DNA from: Verrucomicrobia bacterium LW23
GTDB taxonomy: Bacteria > Verrucomicrobiota > Verrucomicrobiia > Methylacidiphilales > UBA1321
Length of the DNA: 64,000 nt
Direction: 5' to 3'
Assembly: GCA_003054695.1 (NCBI GenBank)
Contig: QAZA01000025.1
Coordinates: forward strand, 124,001-188,000
The translations under genes and the position numbers were made by a program. The notes under the pieces were generated by a model that worked only from the letters and a program-made list of their open reading frames with translations, was not told the DNA's origin and did not search any database. Shown here one piece after another: positions 1-8,271 of the stretch. How positions within the stretch are numbered: the first letter of the stretch is position 1; every line of letters begins with the position of its first letter.

Positions 1-2391
1 CGTTGGCTCCTGCTCGCCGGCCTGCGCGTCGGTACGCACGCCATAAAGCACGGGGCGCAGTACGGACTCCACCAGGCGGGCGGCCTCGGGGCCATGCGCA
101 AGGTGCACGGCTTCAGCGATTTGTGCGCACATGGCTCGGAACAGGCCGTGCGGGCGTTTGAGCAAAAGCGGTTCGATCAGCGCGGCCCACCAGGTACTAA
201 GGAACTCGGCGCGGCTCTCGATATCAGGCCCCAGAGCCAAAGCGGCGCGGCTGAGCAGGCGGCGCAGCATGCGGCGCGTGGCGGCGGCTTCGGCCTCGGA
301 CTCGCGCAGGCCGGCAAAGTTAAGGCTAAGGCGCGAGACGATGCGGCCGGCCAGCGTCGGTGCGGCAGCCCAGATCTCGGAGCGCAATGCTGCCGCGGGG
401 GCAAGCTCCGCCGCGATGGCCCACGACGAGGCAAGGCCGGCGGGCACCGAGGGGGTTGCCAGCAGGCGGCGGCCGGCAAGCTCCCACTCGCGCTGCACGT
501 CCTCCAGGCGCAGGGCCGCTGGGCGGGCGGCGGCCGAGGCGACAGGGGACAGTGTGTAAAGCGTTGTCAGAGTGAGGTTAGCGGCTTCTCTGGGGCTTGT
601 CGCAACGGGGTAGGCGTCCAACATCGCAGCCATGCTTTGCGGCACCAGTTCGGTGCCCTGGCCGGCGGCAAGCGCGGCTTCGGCGGCCTGCACCGTGGCC
701 GGCAGGTCATCGAGAAGGCAGCAGGCTGTGCCGGCCGTGGTGTGGGGCTGCCAATAGGCGCGGTGTTGCCAGTCCAGGCGCATCTGGCCGCGCAATGCAC
801 TGATAATCGTGCGTGCAAAGTGCCAGCTGGAGGCCTCCCGCGATGCACCTGCGGGGTGAGTGGCCAGGAACCAGCGCCGCCAGGCGCCGCGCGCCGCAAG
901 CTCCCCGGCGTACAGGGCGGAGATGCGCTGCGCCATGTGCACGCACAGGCACAGGTCGTCCTCCATAAAGGGCGTGTTGGCAAATACTTCCATGCCCTGG
1001 CGAAGATTGGCGGCCGCGCCGGTTTCGCCGCGCACAATGGCTTGCACCCGGGCGATGCCGATGGAGCGCTCCTCCTCCACAAAGGCGATGGCGGCGCCGG
1101 TCTTGCCCAGCGCCTGCTCCAGCCAGGCCAGGGCGTCGGGGTTGGCGGCTTCCGTCGCATCGGTGCCGCGCAGGGTGGTCAGGATGATCTCCGAAAACGC
1201 GTCGAAGGAGACGGCTGTGGCTTCGCGGGTAAGGGTGGAATCCTGCAGGGCCAGCCAGCGCAGGCAAAAGCCGGGGCCGTCGCCGGAATCGCCGCCGGCT
1301 TGCAGCAGGGCGTCGCTGAGCAGGAAGGAGACGATCTCGCGCCAGGGGAAGGACGTTTCCGCCGGCTTGGCCAGGGAGTCGGGGTTGGAGAGCTCAGCTT
1401 CCGCATCTTCCTGAGTATCAACGGCTGCCGGGGCGGGGAAGAGCTCGGTCAACTGCCCTTCAATAGCGCCGGCGAGCTCGCCCAGCAGGCGGTGGAGGCT
1501 GCCGCAGCCGGAGAGGGCCTGCCGGGCGCCGGTGAGCAGTTGGAAATAAGGGGGCAGGGGAGCGGCGGCTGCCGGCTCCAGGGCATCGCCGATGTGCAGC
1601 TCCAGGGCGCCGAAGAGGTGGTGCCATTCGCGCTCTGTTGCAACAAGCTGGGCGGCAAGTACTTCGATGGCGCCGCGGCACAGGTTGAGGCGGATTTCCG
1701 CCTCGCTGCCCAGCGCGATGATCTGCACAAACTGCCGCAGGAATTCCGTAACCAGCTCGCGCACATCATCCTGAGAGACAGCAGGTTCGGCATCCGCGTC
1801 GCCGGCTTGCAGTTGCGCAAAGGTGGCGGCTGCCCCGGCGGCGATCTCATCGAGGGCGGCCTCGATGGCCAGCGAGGCACGGTTTAGCGCCAGGATGTGG
1901 TGCGTCTCCTTAATGCGTTGCTGCAGAAGGGGATATGCGTGAGTATCCAGGGTGGCGGCAGCCGTTCCATCCAGGCGGCGCAGCAGGCGTTGCCAGGCCA
2001 GGATGGTTTCCTGGCCCGTGCAGATGTGCGAGGCGATCCAGATGCGGGCCTCGCTGGAGAGGGAGGCGGGATGGAGCGGGCCGGACTCGATGGCCTGGAC
2101 GAGAAACTCCAGCAGCGTGCGCAGCTCCTCTTCGGTCGCCACCACGGCACTGCCCGCCGCCTCGGGCGAAGCGGCACGGTGGGCGGCCAGCAGCGTCTTG
2201 TCGGCCATTGCTTCCGCCGCATTGCGGATGGCGGTTGCCGGCTGCGCAAGTAGCACAGCCTGATGGGCTTCCACAACAGGCACGTTTCTCGCGGGCGCGA
2301 CGTCCGGGGTTTCCCCGGCGCCGGAGTCTTCCAGGTACGACTGGATGTCGAACGGGACAAAGGTGGGGGCGGGAAACGGGGTGCGCTTCAT
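1..2391 (-). CDS. Large protein of unknown function, 3' end outside window
   Basis: The minus strand is open in one frame from the ATG at 2391 down to base 1, giving 797 codons with no stop. The protein therefore continues beyond the left edge. It begins MKRTPFPAPTFVPF and is mostly alanine- and leucine-rich helix (for example LRTLLEFLVQAIESG and QRIKETHHILALNRASLAIEA). I see no signal peptide, membrane segment or catalytic motif. An acidic stretch near residues 330-360 looks like a linker. The long plus-strand reading frames over the same DNA are compositional shadows. It is the last visible gene of a minus-strand run of three, 82 bp below the DUF3386 gene. I do not recognise the family. That it is coding is likely from the uninterrupted length and amino-acid composition. 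Confidence 0.7.
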   Translation of the reverse strand, partial: MKRTPFPAPTFVPFDIQSYLEDSGAGETPDVAPARNVPVVEAHQAVLLAQPATAIRNAAEAMADKTLLAAHRAASPEAAGSAVVATEEELRTLLEFLVQAIESGPLHPASLSSEARIWIASHICTGQETILAWQRLLRRLDGTAAATLDTHAYPLLQQRIKETHHILALNRASLAIEAALDEIAAGAAATFAQLQAGDADAEPAVSQDDVRELVTEFLRQFVQIIALGSEAEIRLNLCRGAIEVLAAQLVATEREWHHLFGALELHIGDALEPAAAAPLPPYFQLLTGARQALSGCGSLHRLLGELAGAIEGQLTELFPAPAAVDTQEDAEAELSNPDSLAKPAETSFPWREIVSFLLSDALLQAGGDSGDGPGFCLRWLALQDSTLTREATAVSFDAFSEIILTTLRGTDATEAANPDALAWLEQALGKTGAAIAFVEEERSIGIARVQAIVRGETGAAANLRQGMEVFANTPFMEDDLCLCVHMAQRISALYAGELAARGAWRRWFLATHPAGASREASSWHFARTIISALRGQMRLDWQHRAYWQPHTTAGTACCLLDDLPATVQAAEAALAAGQGTELVPQSMAAMLDAYPVATSPREAANLTLTTLYTLSPVASAAARPAALRLEDVQREWELAGRRLLATPSVPAGLASSWAIAAELAPAAALRSEIWAAAPTLAGRIVSRLSLNFAGLRESEAEAAATRRMLRRLLSRAALALGPDIESRAEFLSTWWAALIEPLLLKRPHGLFRAMCAQIAEAVHLAHGPEAARLVESVLRPVLYGVRTDAQAGEQEPT

Positions 2392-2473
2392 GAAAACAGC
2401 GTGGCTGGGGAAGGCGATTCGCTTGGAAATGGGAGGTGTGGAGGACGAACAGAACAGCCTGCGCAGCAAATGC

Positions 2474-3208
2474 TTACGCGGGTGTGATGAGGCGGGTGCC
2501 TTGCAGCAGCAGGGCCCGGGTATGGAGCTTGCCGGCGGCGGCCTCCGTGTAGCGGCGCTCGGCGGGGAGGAAGTAGTCGCCGACGCGGGTATAGCGGTCC
2601 AGGTAGGTTTCGACTTTCGTCAGCGCGTCGGTAGCGCGATCGAAGTAGAAAACGGTGTAATGGCTTGCGGCGTAACGGTTATCGCATTCCTGATGTTCGT
2701 CGATATGGATGACGAAGCGCATCTTGCCGTAGGCGCGGCCAATCTCCACAATCTTGTGATCGGCGATGCGGTAGTAGCTTTCCATGCGATCCCCCGTAAA
2801 CGTAACCCTCGTGCCATAAACGGCATGCAAATCGCCGCGGGTAACGCCGGCCTTGCTGGCCATTTTGGAGACGTCGGGGCTTTCGCGGTGGGCAACAAGC
2901 TCCTCCAGCTGGCTGCGTGCCCATGCGGCGGCTTCCTCGGGGGCGCCGGGGCAGCCCAGCGTGATGTCGCGGGAGCTACGCACGCGAAGGTCGCCGTAGT
3001 GGCGCTCGGCGCCGTCCAGGAGGATGAGGCTGGCCTCAAAGCCGGGGAAGTCGGCGGACCAGTGGTAGACGTGGGCGCGGGCCTCGCGCAGCAGGGAGTC
3101 AGCGTACTGATCTCCCTGATTCTCAAAGCGTTGCGTATCCAGGGCTGCGTGTGCCGCGTGGTCGGCGAACGTGTTGCCCTGGGGGGAAGCGGTGGAGGTG
3201 GAATCCAT
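2474..3208 (-). CDS. DUF3386 family protein
   Basis: A 244-residue protein resembling DUF3386 proteins known mainly from cyanobacteria. Family-like features, numbered from the chosen start, are an HVYHWSADFPGF block near residue 50, a central GKMRFVIHIDEH block, and a C-terminal stretch with YTRVGDYFLPAERRYTEA. The family has no assigned biochemical role; in cyanobacteria it is a cytosolic conserved protein. No signal peptide or membrane segment is seen. I chose ATG 3208 (MDSTSTASPQ) because the alternative at 3235 would overlap the upstream gene's stop and adds residues unlike the family. The gene sits 13 bp after the stop of the 203-residue gene upstream on the same strand, so co-transcription is likely. 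The family call rests on memory of the pattern, not a search. Confidence 0.8.
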   Translation of the reverse strand: MDSTSTASPQGNTFADHAAHAALDTQRFENQGDQYADSLLREARAHVYHWSADFPGFEASLILLDGAERHYGDLRVRSSRDITLGCPGAPEEAAAWARSQLEELVAHRESPDVSKMASKAGVTRGDLHAVYGTRVTFTGDRMESYYRIADHKIVEIGRAYGKMRFVIHIDEHQECDNRYAASHYTVFYFDRATDALTKVETYLDRYTRVGDYFLPAERRYTEAAAGKLHTRALLLQGTRLITPA

Positions 3209-3221
3209 AGCCTGGCGTAAC

Positions 3222-3833
3222 TTATATGGAAACAACGGGACGGATGGAGCAGATGCCGGAGAGCTGCCGTATGGTGGTGGCGCGCTCGTTTAGCTGGTGC
3301 AGGTTGCCCTGCTGGCGGGTGTAGAGGTGCAACCCGTAGAAGGTGGGCGACTCGTTGTCGACGCGCTCGGCCAGGTAGCCGAAATGGTTGAGCTGTTCGG
3401 GCGCCAGGTAGTCGCGTACCTCCCAGGTGGCGATGACTTCGTCCATGGGGTACATAGGTGGCAGGTCGTCCGCAAGGCGTTCGTATTCAAGGATTACCGT
3501 GACGCGCTTGCCCTCGGGCATGGTGTAGCGGAAGCTGTCCAGAAGCTCCGCGTAGGGGCGGCCGTAGTGGGCGGCGGTGTTGGAGAAGATGACCGGGTAG
3601 ATGCGCCCGCGATCGCGCAGGGGCAGCAGCAACACCTCGGGATCGCACCGAAGCAGGCCGGAGATGCCCAGGTAGTCATCGGGGATAACGCAGCCGAAGC
3701 TGACGGTGCCGCCCGACTGCCCACTGAGCACCAGGAAAAGCGGCGGCTCCTCGTCCGGCGGTACCGTGCGGAAGGCAAGCTTGATGCCGTCGGTGGGATG
3801 TTTGGTGATGAGGTAGCGGTATTGGCAACTCAT
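3222..3833 (-). CDS. Conserved-looking protein of unknown function, 203 aa
   Basis: The protein starts MSCQYRYLITKHPTDG and is a compact, mixed alpha/beta-looking soluble protein without signal peptide or membrane segment. It contains an YPVIFSNTAAHYGRPYAELLDSFRY block and ends in a short basic and Thr-rich segment. I do not recognise a family. It is the first gene of the minus-strand run that continues into the DUF3386 gene, with only 13 bp between the stop here and the next start. The two are probably translated from one message. Expression would start in the 256-bp gap shared with the divergent NTF2-like gene at 4090. Coding status is supported by amino-acid composition and tight spacing. 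Confidence 0.7.
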   Translation of the reverse strand: MSCQYRYLITKHPTDGIKLAFRTVPPDEEPPLFLVLSGQSGGTVSFGCVIPDDYLGISGLLRCDPEVLLLPLRDRGRIYPVIFSNTAAHYGRPYAELLDSFRYTMPEGKRVTVILEYERLADDLPPMYPMDEVIATWEVRDYLAPEQLNHFGYLAERVDNESPTFYGLHLYTRQQGNLHQLNERATTIRQLSGICSIRPVVSI

Positions 3834-4089
3834 GACAACGCCAACAGTACATCAAGTGGCGGCGCAAATGCACCTGCTAATACCGTTTGCCCCGGAGATT
3901 TTGCGCGGGCGTGTTGCGCGGCAACGCTAAACGTTCGCCTTGTGGATGGCTTAATGGCGTGAAGTTGTATGTTCTTTACGTTGCAATGCGTTTGGGTTAC
4001 CATGGTTACCCGCATTACAACACAGGGCCGTACTCGGGGAAGTTGCGCGTCGGTACCGGCCCGTCTGTGTGCATACAGCGTATAAACCT

Positions 4090-5022
4090 ATGAGACATAT
4101 CGTCCTTTGCGCCGTCGTTTCCGCCGCGGCTTTTGCCGCATTGCCATTTGCTGGTTACCTGCCACTGCACGCCCAGGCCCCCGCGGCCGCGGCCGATCCC
4201 GCGAAGAAGCTTACGCCCGAAGAGACAGCCGCTGCCGAGACGGTTAACGCCTATATCGCCGCATACAACAAGGGGGATGCCAAGGCCCTCGGCGCCCTGT
4301 TTGCCGAGGACGCGGAATGGGTGGATGAAGAGGGCGGTGTGATTCGCGGCCGGGCCGAGATCGAGAAGACCCTGGCGGCCACCTTTGCCTCCACCAAAGG
4401 GCGCACGGTCGACATCAACGTGGAATCCGTTCGCCCGCTGACGCCCGACGTGCTCTCCGAGACGGGCACCGTTGTGCTGACCGACGCGGACGGCTCCGTC
4501 CATACCTCCAGCTATACCGCCGTGCATGTGAAAAAGGAGGGCAAGTGGCTGATTGCGCAGGTGACCGAGACGGGCGCCCCGTTCGTCAGCACTGGCACCG
4601 CGCAGCTTAAGGCGCTGGAGTGGATGGTGGGCGAGTGGAAGGATGGTACCCCGGGCATCGAGGTGCTTTCCACGGTGACGTGGACGAAAAACGAGTCGTT
4701 TCTGGCCCGCTCCATCTCCGTCAAAAAGGAGGGGCTGGAGATTGAAGGCACCGAGATTATCGGCTGGGACCCGATCGCGGGCAAAATCCGCTCGTGGCGC
4801 TTTGACTCCGACGGCAGCTTTAGTGAGAGCACCTGGACGCGCGACGGCGACCGCTGGCTGGTGCAGTCCAGGGGCGTCAATGCCGATGGCCTGGCGACCG
4901 TCTCCCAAAGCACGCTTACTTTTGTGAGCAAGGATAAGTACACGTGGTCCGCAGCCAACAGGCAGGTTGGCGATGACCTGATGCCGAACATCGATCCGGT
5001 GGAGATAAACCGCACGAAGTAA
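4090..5022 (+). CDS. Secreted SgcJ/EcaC-like (NTF2 superfamily) protein
   Basis: A 310-residue protein with an N-terminal signal peptide (MRHIVLCAVVSAAAFAALPF, cleavage near HAQA). An NTF2/SnoaL-like domain follows at about residues 40-160, with the usual pattern YIAAYNKGDAKALGALFAED, IRGRAEIEKTL and a TSSYTAVHVKKEGKWLI strand. The C-terminal half (about 170-310) has a DUF1579-like beta pattern (LEWMVGEWKDGTPG, WTRDGDRWLVQSRG). Proteins of this build (TIGR02246-like N half plus a second lipocalin-like half) are frequent in Planctomycetes and Verrucomicrobia and lack a proven substrate. I chose the ATG at 4090 because it gives a clean signal peptide; an ATG at 4069 would add seven residues. 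It stands alone, divergent from the 3833 gene. The likely location is the periplasm. Confidence 0.8.
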   Translation: MRHIVLCAVVSAAAFAALPFAGYLPLHAQAPAAAADPAKKLTPEETAAAETVNAYIAAYNKGDAKALGALFAEDAEWVDEEGGVIRGRAEIEKTLAATFASTKGRTVDINVESVRPLTPDVLSETGTVVLTDADGSVHTSSYTAVHVKKEGKWLIAQVTETGAPFVSTGTAQLKALEWMVGEWKDGTPGIEVLSTVTWTKNESFLARSISVKKEGLEIEGTEIIGWDPIAGKIRSWRFDSDGSFSESTWTRDGDRWLVQSRGVNADGLATVSQSTLTFVSKDKYTWSAANRQVGDDLMPNIDPVEINRTK

Positions 5023-5025
5023 GCC

Positions 5026-5051
5026 GTCGTTTTTGGACTTATTGACGACGC
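5026..5051 (+). terminator. Hairpin after the NTF2-like gene
   Basis: CGTCGT pairs with ACGACG around a T-rich loop directly after the stop at 5022. The stem is short and no clean T-run follows it, so this may be a weak terminator or only an intergenic hairpin. Confidence 0.35.
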
Positions 5052-5083
5052 ATGACGGTGTAACTCCGAACAGGAGATAAACG

Positions 5084-6889
5084 ATGAAGACTTATCTTTG
5101 CTCAGTCTTTACAGCAATCGCGATGATTGTCGCGATGATATCGTGGCCGGTGGAGGCCGATGCTCGCGGCGGTCGCGGCGGCGGCCGTGGTGGTGGTGGT
5201 GGCGGTCGCTCCTTCAGTGGGGGCGGCGGCGGGGGACATCGCTCCCTTTCGGGGGGCGGTATGGCGCGCCCTTCGCGTCCCTCGGGCGGGGGTGGTTCGC
5301 GCCCTCAGCGGTCGCACACTGCCCAGCGCCCGGCGATTAACAAGCCCGCCCAGCGGCCCTCCACGGCGCAGCGTCCTTCCGGTGGCGCAGGCAGTCGTCC
5401 GGAGCGCCCTGCCCAACGGCCAGGTGGCGGTGGCGGCAGCGGCCATGGGCTGGTGGACAAGCCCGCGGGTGGCGGTGGTGGCGGCGACCGGCTTTCCGGC
5501 GGCGGCGCAAACCGCCCCGGCGGCGGGGATCGCCCCGGTGGTGGGGACCGCCCCGGCGGCGGGGAGCGCCCCGGTGGTGGGGACCGCCCCGGCGGCGGGG
5601 AGCGCCCCGGTGGTGGGGACCGCCCCGGTGGTGGGGAGCGCCCCGGTGGTGGGGACCGCCCTCAGATCGGTGGCGGTGGAGAGCGCCCCAGCCAGTTGCC
5701 TGCTGGCGGCGGTAACCGGCCCGGCATCGGCGGCGGCGGAGATCGCCCCGGCCTTGGCGGCGGTGGCAGTCGCCCCGGTGGCGGCGACAACAACTGGCGG
5801 CCCAGCCGTCCCGACGGCAAGCCGGGGCGACCCGGAGCGGGCGATTCGTTTGTCAATCGCGACAACCTGAAGGGCCAAAACTTCCAGAACCACTTCAACA
5901 ACCGCACGGGCGGCGAGCGCAACTGGGAGAACAACCGCAGCAACTACTGGAACAACTGGTCGTCCCAAAACCGCCAGCGCATCGATAACTTCCAGGCCAA
6001 CCGGTCCGACCGCTGGGGCAACCTGCAAAACCGTCGCGAGGACTGGCAGAGCAACCGCAACAATCGGCGCGAGGACTGGCAAAGCTATCGCAACAACCGG
6101 CGCGAAGACTGGCAGAGCTACCGCAACGATACGCGCAACTTCTGGGCGGATCGCGGCGACGAAATCCGCGATTGCTACCGGGACTCCTACTGCGGCTGGT
6201 TCACGCCCAACTGGTGGACAGGTGCCGCCATATGGGGCACCACGGCGGCTGTCGTCAGCACCGCGCTTAACCCCTGGTGGTGGTGGCAACCCGTCACCTA
6301 CACCGAATACAGCACCCTGTACGATGGCCCTCCGCCGCCCCCCGTTACCTACGACTACGGCACAGACGTCGTGATCATAAAAGAAGAGGTGTATGTGGGC
6401 GACGAAAAGCCCCGCCCGGCCCCCGTGTACCGCGAGGAAGCCATCGCCCTGGCCAACCCCGCCACACAACCCCCGCCACCCATCCCCGCCAGCGACAAGG
6501 ATCCCAACCTCATCCCCCTGGGCGTGTGGGCCCTGGTGCAGCAGGAGAAGGGCGACGCCGTCATGTTCTTCCAGCTGTCCATCACCCGCGACGGACTGGT
6601 AACCGGCGCCTTTAGCAACGTGCTTACCGGCGAGTCGATGCCCATCGTCGGCTCGGTGGACAAAAAGACGCAGCGAGTGGCCTGGCACACCGGCAAAAGC
6701 ACCAAAAATGCCATCGAGTGCAACCTCAACGGCCTGACCCAGAACCAGACCGCCGTCTTTCTGCACTTTGGCACCGGCCAGACCCAAACGTGGCTCCTCG
6801 TCCGCATGCCCAACCCGGATATGCCGGACAAGCCCACCGAACTGCCCGCCAATCCGGCCCCCGCTCCCGCCCCTGCCCCGGCAAAGTAA
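5084..6889 (+). CDS. Secreted Gly/Arg/Pro-rich and Asn/Arg-rich surface protein
   Basis: A 601-residue protein with a strong ribosome site (AGGAG about 9 bases before the ATG) and a signal peptide (residues 1-27, ending near VEADA). Residues 28-260 are low complexity, with RGG-type stretches followed by tandem GGGDRP/GGGERP hexapeptides. Residues 270-360 repeat NNRREDWQSYRN-like units. A Trp-rich patch (LNPWWWWQPV) and a Pro-rich segment follow. From about residue 470 there is a small folded-looking domain (IPLGVWALVQQEKGDAVMFFQLSI). A Pro/Ala tail closes the protein. This layout is common in Verrucomicrobia and Planctomycetes envelope proteins, whose function is unknown. A role at the cell surface or in nucleic-acid or polysaccharide binding is inference from charge and composition only. 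Confidence 0.75.
   Translation: MKTYLCSVFTAIAMIVAMISWPVEADARGGRGGGRGGGGGGRSFSGGGGGGHRSLSGGGMARPSRPSGGGGSRPQRSHTAQRPAINKPAQRPSTAQRPSGGAGSRPERPAQRPGGGGGSGHGLVDKPAGGGGGGDRLSGGGANRPGGGDRPGGGDRPGGGERPGGGDRPGGGERPGGGDRPGGGERPGGGDRPQIGGGGERPSQLPAGGGNRPGIGGGGDRPGLGGGGSRPGGGDNNWRPSRPDGKPGRPGAGDSFVNRDNLKGQNFQNHFNNRTGGERNWENNRSNYWNNWSSQNRQRIDNFQANRSDRWGNLQNRREDWQSNRNNRREDWQSYRNNRREDWQSYRNDTRNFWADRGDEIRDCYRDSYCGWFTPNWWTGAAIWGTTAAVVSTALNPWWWWQPVTYTEYSTLYDGPPPPPVTYDYGTDVVIIKEEVYVGDEKPRPAPVYREEAIALANPATQPPPPIPASDKDPNLIPLGVWALVQQEKGDAVMFFQLSITRDGLVTGAFSNVLTGESMPIVGSVDKKTQRVAWHTGKSTKNAIECNLNGLTQNQTAVFLHFGTGQTQTWLLVRMPNPDMPDKPTELPANPAPAPAPAPAK
5520..5663 (+). repeat. Tandem 18-bp repeats coding GGGDRP/GGGERP
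   Basis: Eight consecutive 18-bp units encode GGG-D/E-R-P inside the secreted protein at 5084. The D and E versions largely alternate, giving a 36-bp higher-order period. Such a tract is prone to slippage, so its length may vary between strains. Confidence 0.85.
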
Positions 6890-7027
6890 GGCTTTGGCGT
6901 GCAAATCGTTGCGGAGGCGGACGCCGTTCCCCCGACCCTGGTTTCCGTGGCTTGAACCGGGGGAGGGCCCGCTTTTTCAACATTGCCACTTGACTTACGC
7001 TGGCGCCTGCGCTAAAAACGGCCCCTT

Positions 7028-7126
7028 ATGGGACAACAAAGCAATAAGACTCAGAAGCGTCGTCGTCGTGTCAATTACATCAAGCGCAAGAAGGAAGCCG
7101 CCAAAGAGGCAGCCATTCGCAAGTAA
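7028..7126 (+). CDS. Very small basic protein, 32 aa
   Basis: The reading frame encodes a 32-residue peptide beginning MGQQSNKTQKRRRRVNYIKR and ending EAAKEAAIRK, with about 40 percent Lys+Arg and no membrane segment. It reminds me of very short KRRRR proteins that recur in Verrucomicrobia genomes; I cannot confirm that without a search. The pattern of a four-arginine run followed by a YIKRKK-type amphipathic helix resembles small ribosomal or RNA-binding peptides. It lies 138 bp after the Gly-rich gene with its own stop and no overlap. A chance frame is the main alternative, but the ordered basic/helical composition argues against it. Confidence 0.55.
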   Translation: MGQQSNKTQKRRRRVNYIKRKKEAAKEAAIRK

Positions 7127-7535
7127 GTAATTCCACGCGACACGGCAGCCCCTCTCGGTCGTTCATTCAGCCAGCCAGTCAGTCAGCAGCGTCATCGCCG
7201 TGCGCGCGGTGGGGGAAGGAACGGAAGCGCAAGCTTCGCCGGAGCCTTTCCGCCGCGCCCGCCGAGGTGGAGATGGAGATAAAACTCAGCCCCCACCCGG
7301 CAGCAACGTTACACTTGCCTGGTATTGCAGGCGCAAAAGTTCTCTGCCTGCATGCAGATCTCGCTCGCACCGCGCCCCCTTGCGCCCGCGTAGTCCGTGC
7401 CGTATAGTGAGTGGTGCCTGACAGCGACGGCAAAGGCCCGCCTCACAGCCTCCGCTTCAAACCGGCCCCAGCGGAGAAAAAGGCGCAAACTTGTTATGTG
7501 ACAAAAGTCTGTCGAGTCGGCAGACTTTCATTGCC
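7127..7535. other. Intergenic region before the NYN nuclease gene
   Basis: These 409 bp have no convincing reading frame. The only structure I see is the near-perfect 25-bp palindrome at its right end (listed separately). No recognisable RNA gene was found. Confidence 0.5.
7504..7528. promoter_or_regulatory. 25-bp near-perfect palindrome upstream of the NYN nuclease
   Basis: AAAGTCTGTCGA and TCGGCAGACTTT form two 12-base arms around a single central G, with one wobble pair. It ends 7 bases before the ATG at 7536, where a ribosome site would normally lie. It could be an operator or an mRNA hairpin that hides the start; the encoded RNase makes autoregulation by cleavage conceivable. Confidence 0.45.
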
Positions 7536-7979
7536 ATGCAAGCGCGCTACCTTCTCATCGACGGCCACAGCGTCATCTTCGCCCGCGAGGACCTGCGCCG
7601 CATCCACCAGGGAAACCGGGCGGAAGCGCGCCGCCTCCTCATCGAGGCCGCCCAGCGCCTGCACGACGGCGGGCAGTGGCGCGTCACCCTCGTCTTCGAC
7701 GGCACGCTGGGCACCGCCACCCCGCGCACCCCGCACTCCATCTGCGTCGCCTACTCCACCGCGGACGAAACCGCCGACAGCATGATCGAGCGCACCGTGC
7801 ACGGCAGCGGCAAGGCCGCGCAAATCCTTGTGATTACGGCAGATGAAGCCGAGCGCCGCACGGTTGAATCGCTCGGCGCCACCTGTGCGTCGCCGGAGTG
7901 GCTGATGTCCGAAATGGAGATGACGGAGCGCGAGCTGCAACAATCGCTGCGCACGATTCAACGCAAAGCCCGCTGGTGA
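7536..7979 (+). CDS. YacP/Rae1-type NYN-domain endoribonuclease
   Basis: A 147-residue NYN/PIN-fold protein. The acidic residues expected for the metal site are visible: D9 in LLIDGHSVI, D55 in VFDGTLG, D77 and D81 in STADETADSMIER, and D103 in ITADEAERR. The layout matches the YacP (Rae1) family, in which the Bacillus protein is a ribosome-associated endoribonuclease. Family length is about 150-170 residues, so this is full length. I prefer the ATG at 7536 over an in-frame start at 7491, because MQARYLLIDG begins exactly at the first family strand and the upstream codons run through a palindrome. It probably acts in the cytoplasm on mRNA. No operon partner is evident. Confidence 0.85.
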   Translation: MQARYLLIDGHSVIFAREDLRRIHQGNRAEARRLLIEAAQRLHDGGQWRVTLVFDGTLGTATPRTPHSICVAYSTADETADSMIERTVHGSGKAAQILVITADEAERRTVESLGATCASPEWLMSEMEMTERELQQSLRTIQRKARW

Positions 7980-8189
7980 GGGCGCGGGGCGCGGCGCGGT
8001 GTGATGCTCCGAGACGCCGCTCAGGCGACGGATTGTGTTGCCTTCGCTGGGATCGACTGGCACGTCATTCGGAAGTGCTTCTCACGCAGCGGGCGAAGCG
8101 GAAACGCACTTATTCATCAAATGTGTAAATAGATGGAACGTCACATGCAGCAATACACTCAACGAAAACAGTTTATTGATGAAAGTTGG

Positions 8190-8195
8190 TTGACA
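8190..8195 (+). promoter_or_regulatory. Consensus-like -35 box upstream of the coiled-coil genes
   Basis: A perfect TTGACA lies 77 bp before the ATG at 8272 in an AT-rich stretch. The matching -10 position is weak (ACCAAT), so this is a tentative sigma-70-type promoter for the three-gene set that follows. Confidence 0.3.
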
Positions 8196-8271
8196 GATTC
8201 CGGACTTTTTACCAATCTCGCTTCCATTACAAGTCGTTGATTTCCTTCATCCACACGACGAGTTTCCCCTT

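Noticed and set aside
94-1887. Long plus-strand open frame of 597 codons
   Set aside because: It is Gly/Ala/Arg/Gln-rich without family features and lies opposite the uninterrupted minus-strand frame, as expected for an antisense shadow in GC-rich DNA.
5517-5663. Possible CRISPR-like array
   Set aside because: The 18-bp units are contiguous without spacers and encode a hexapeptide repeat in a secreted protein.
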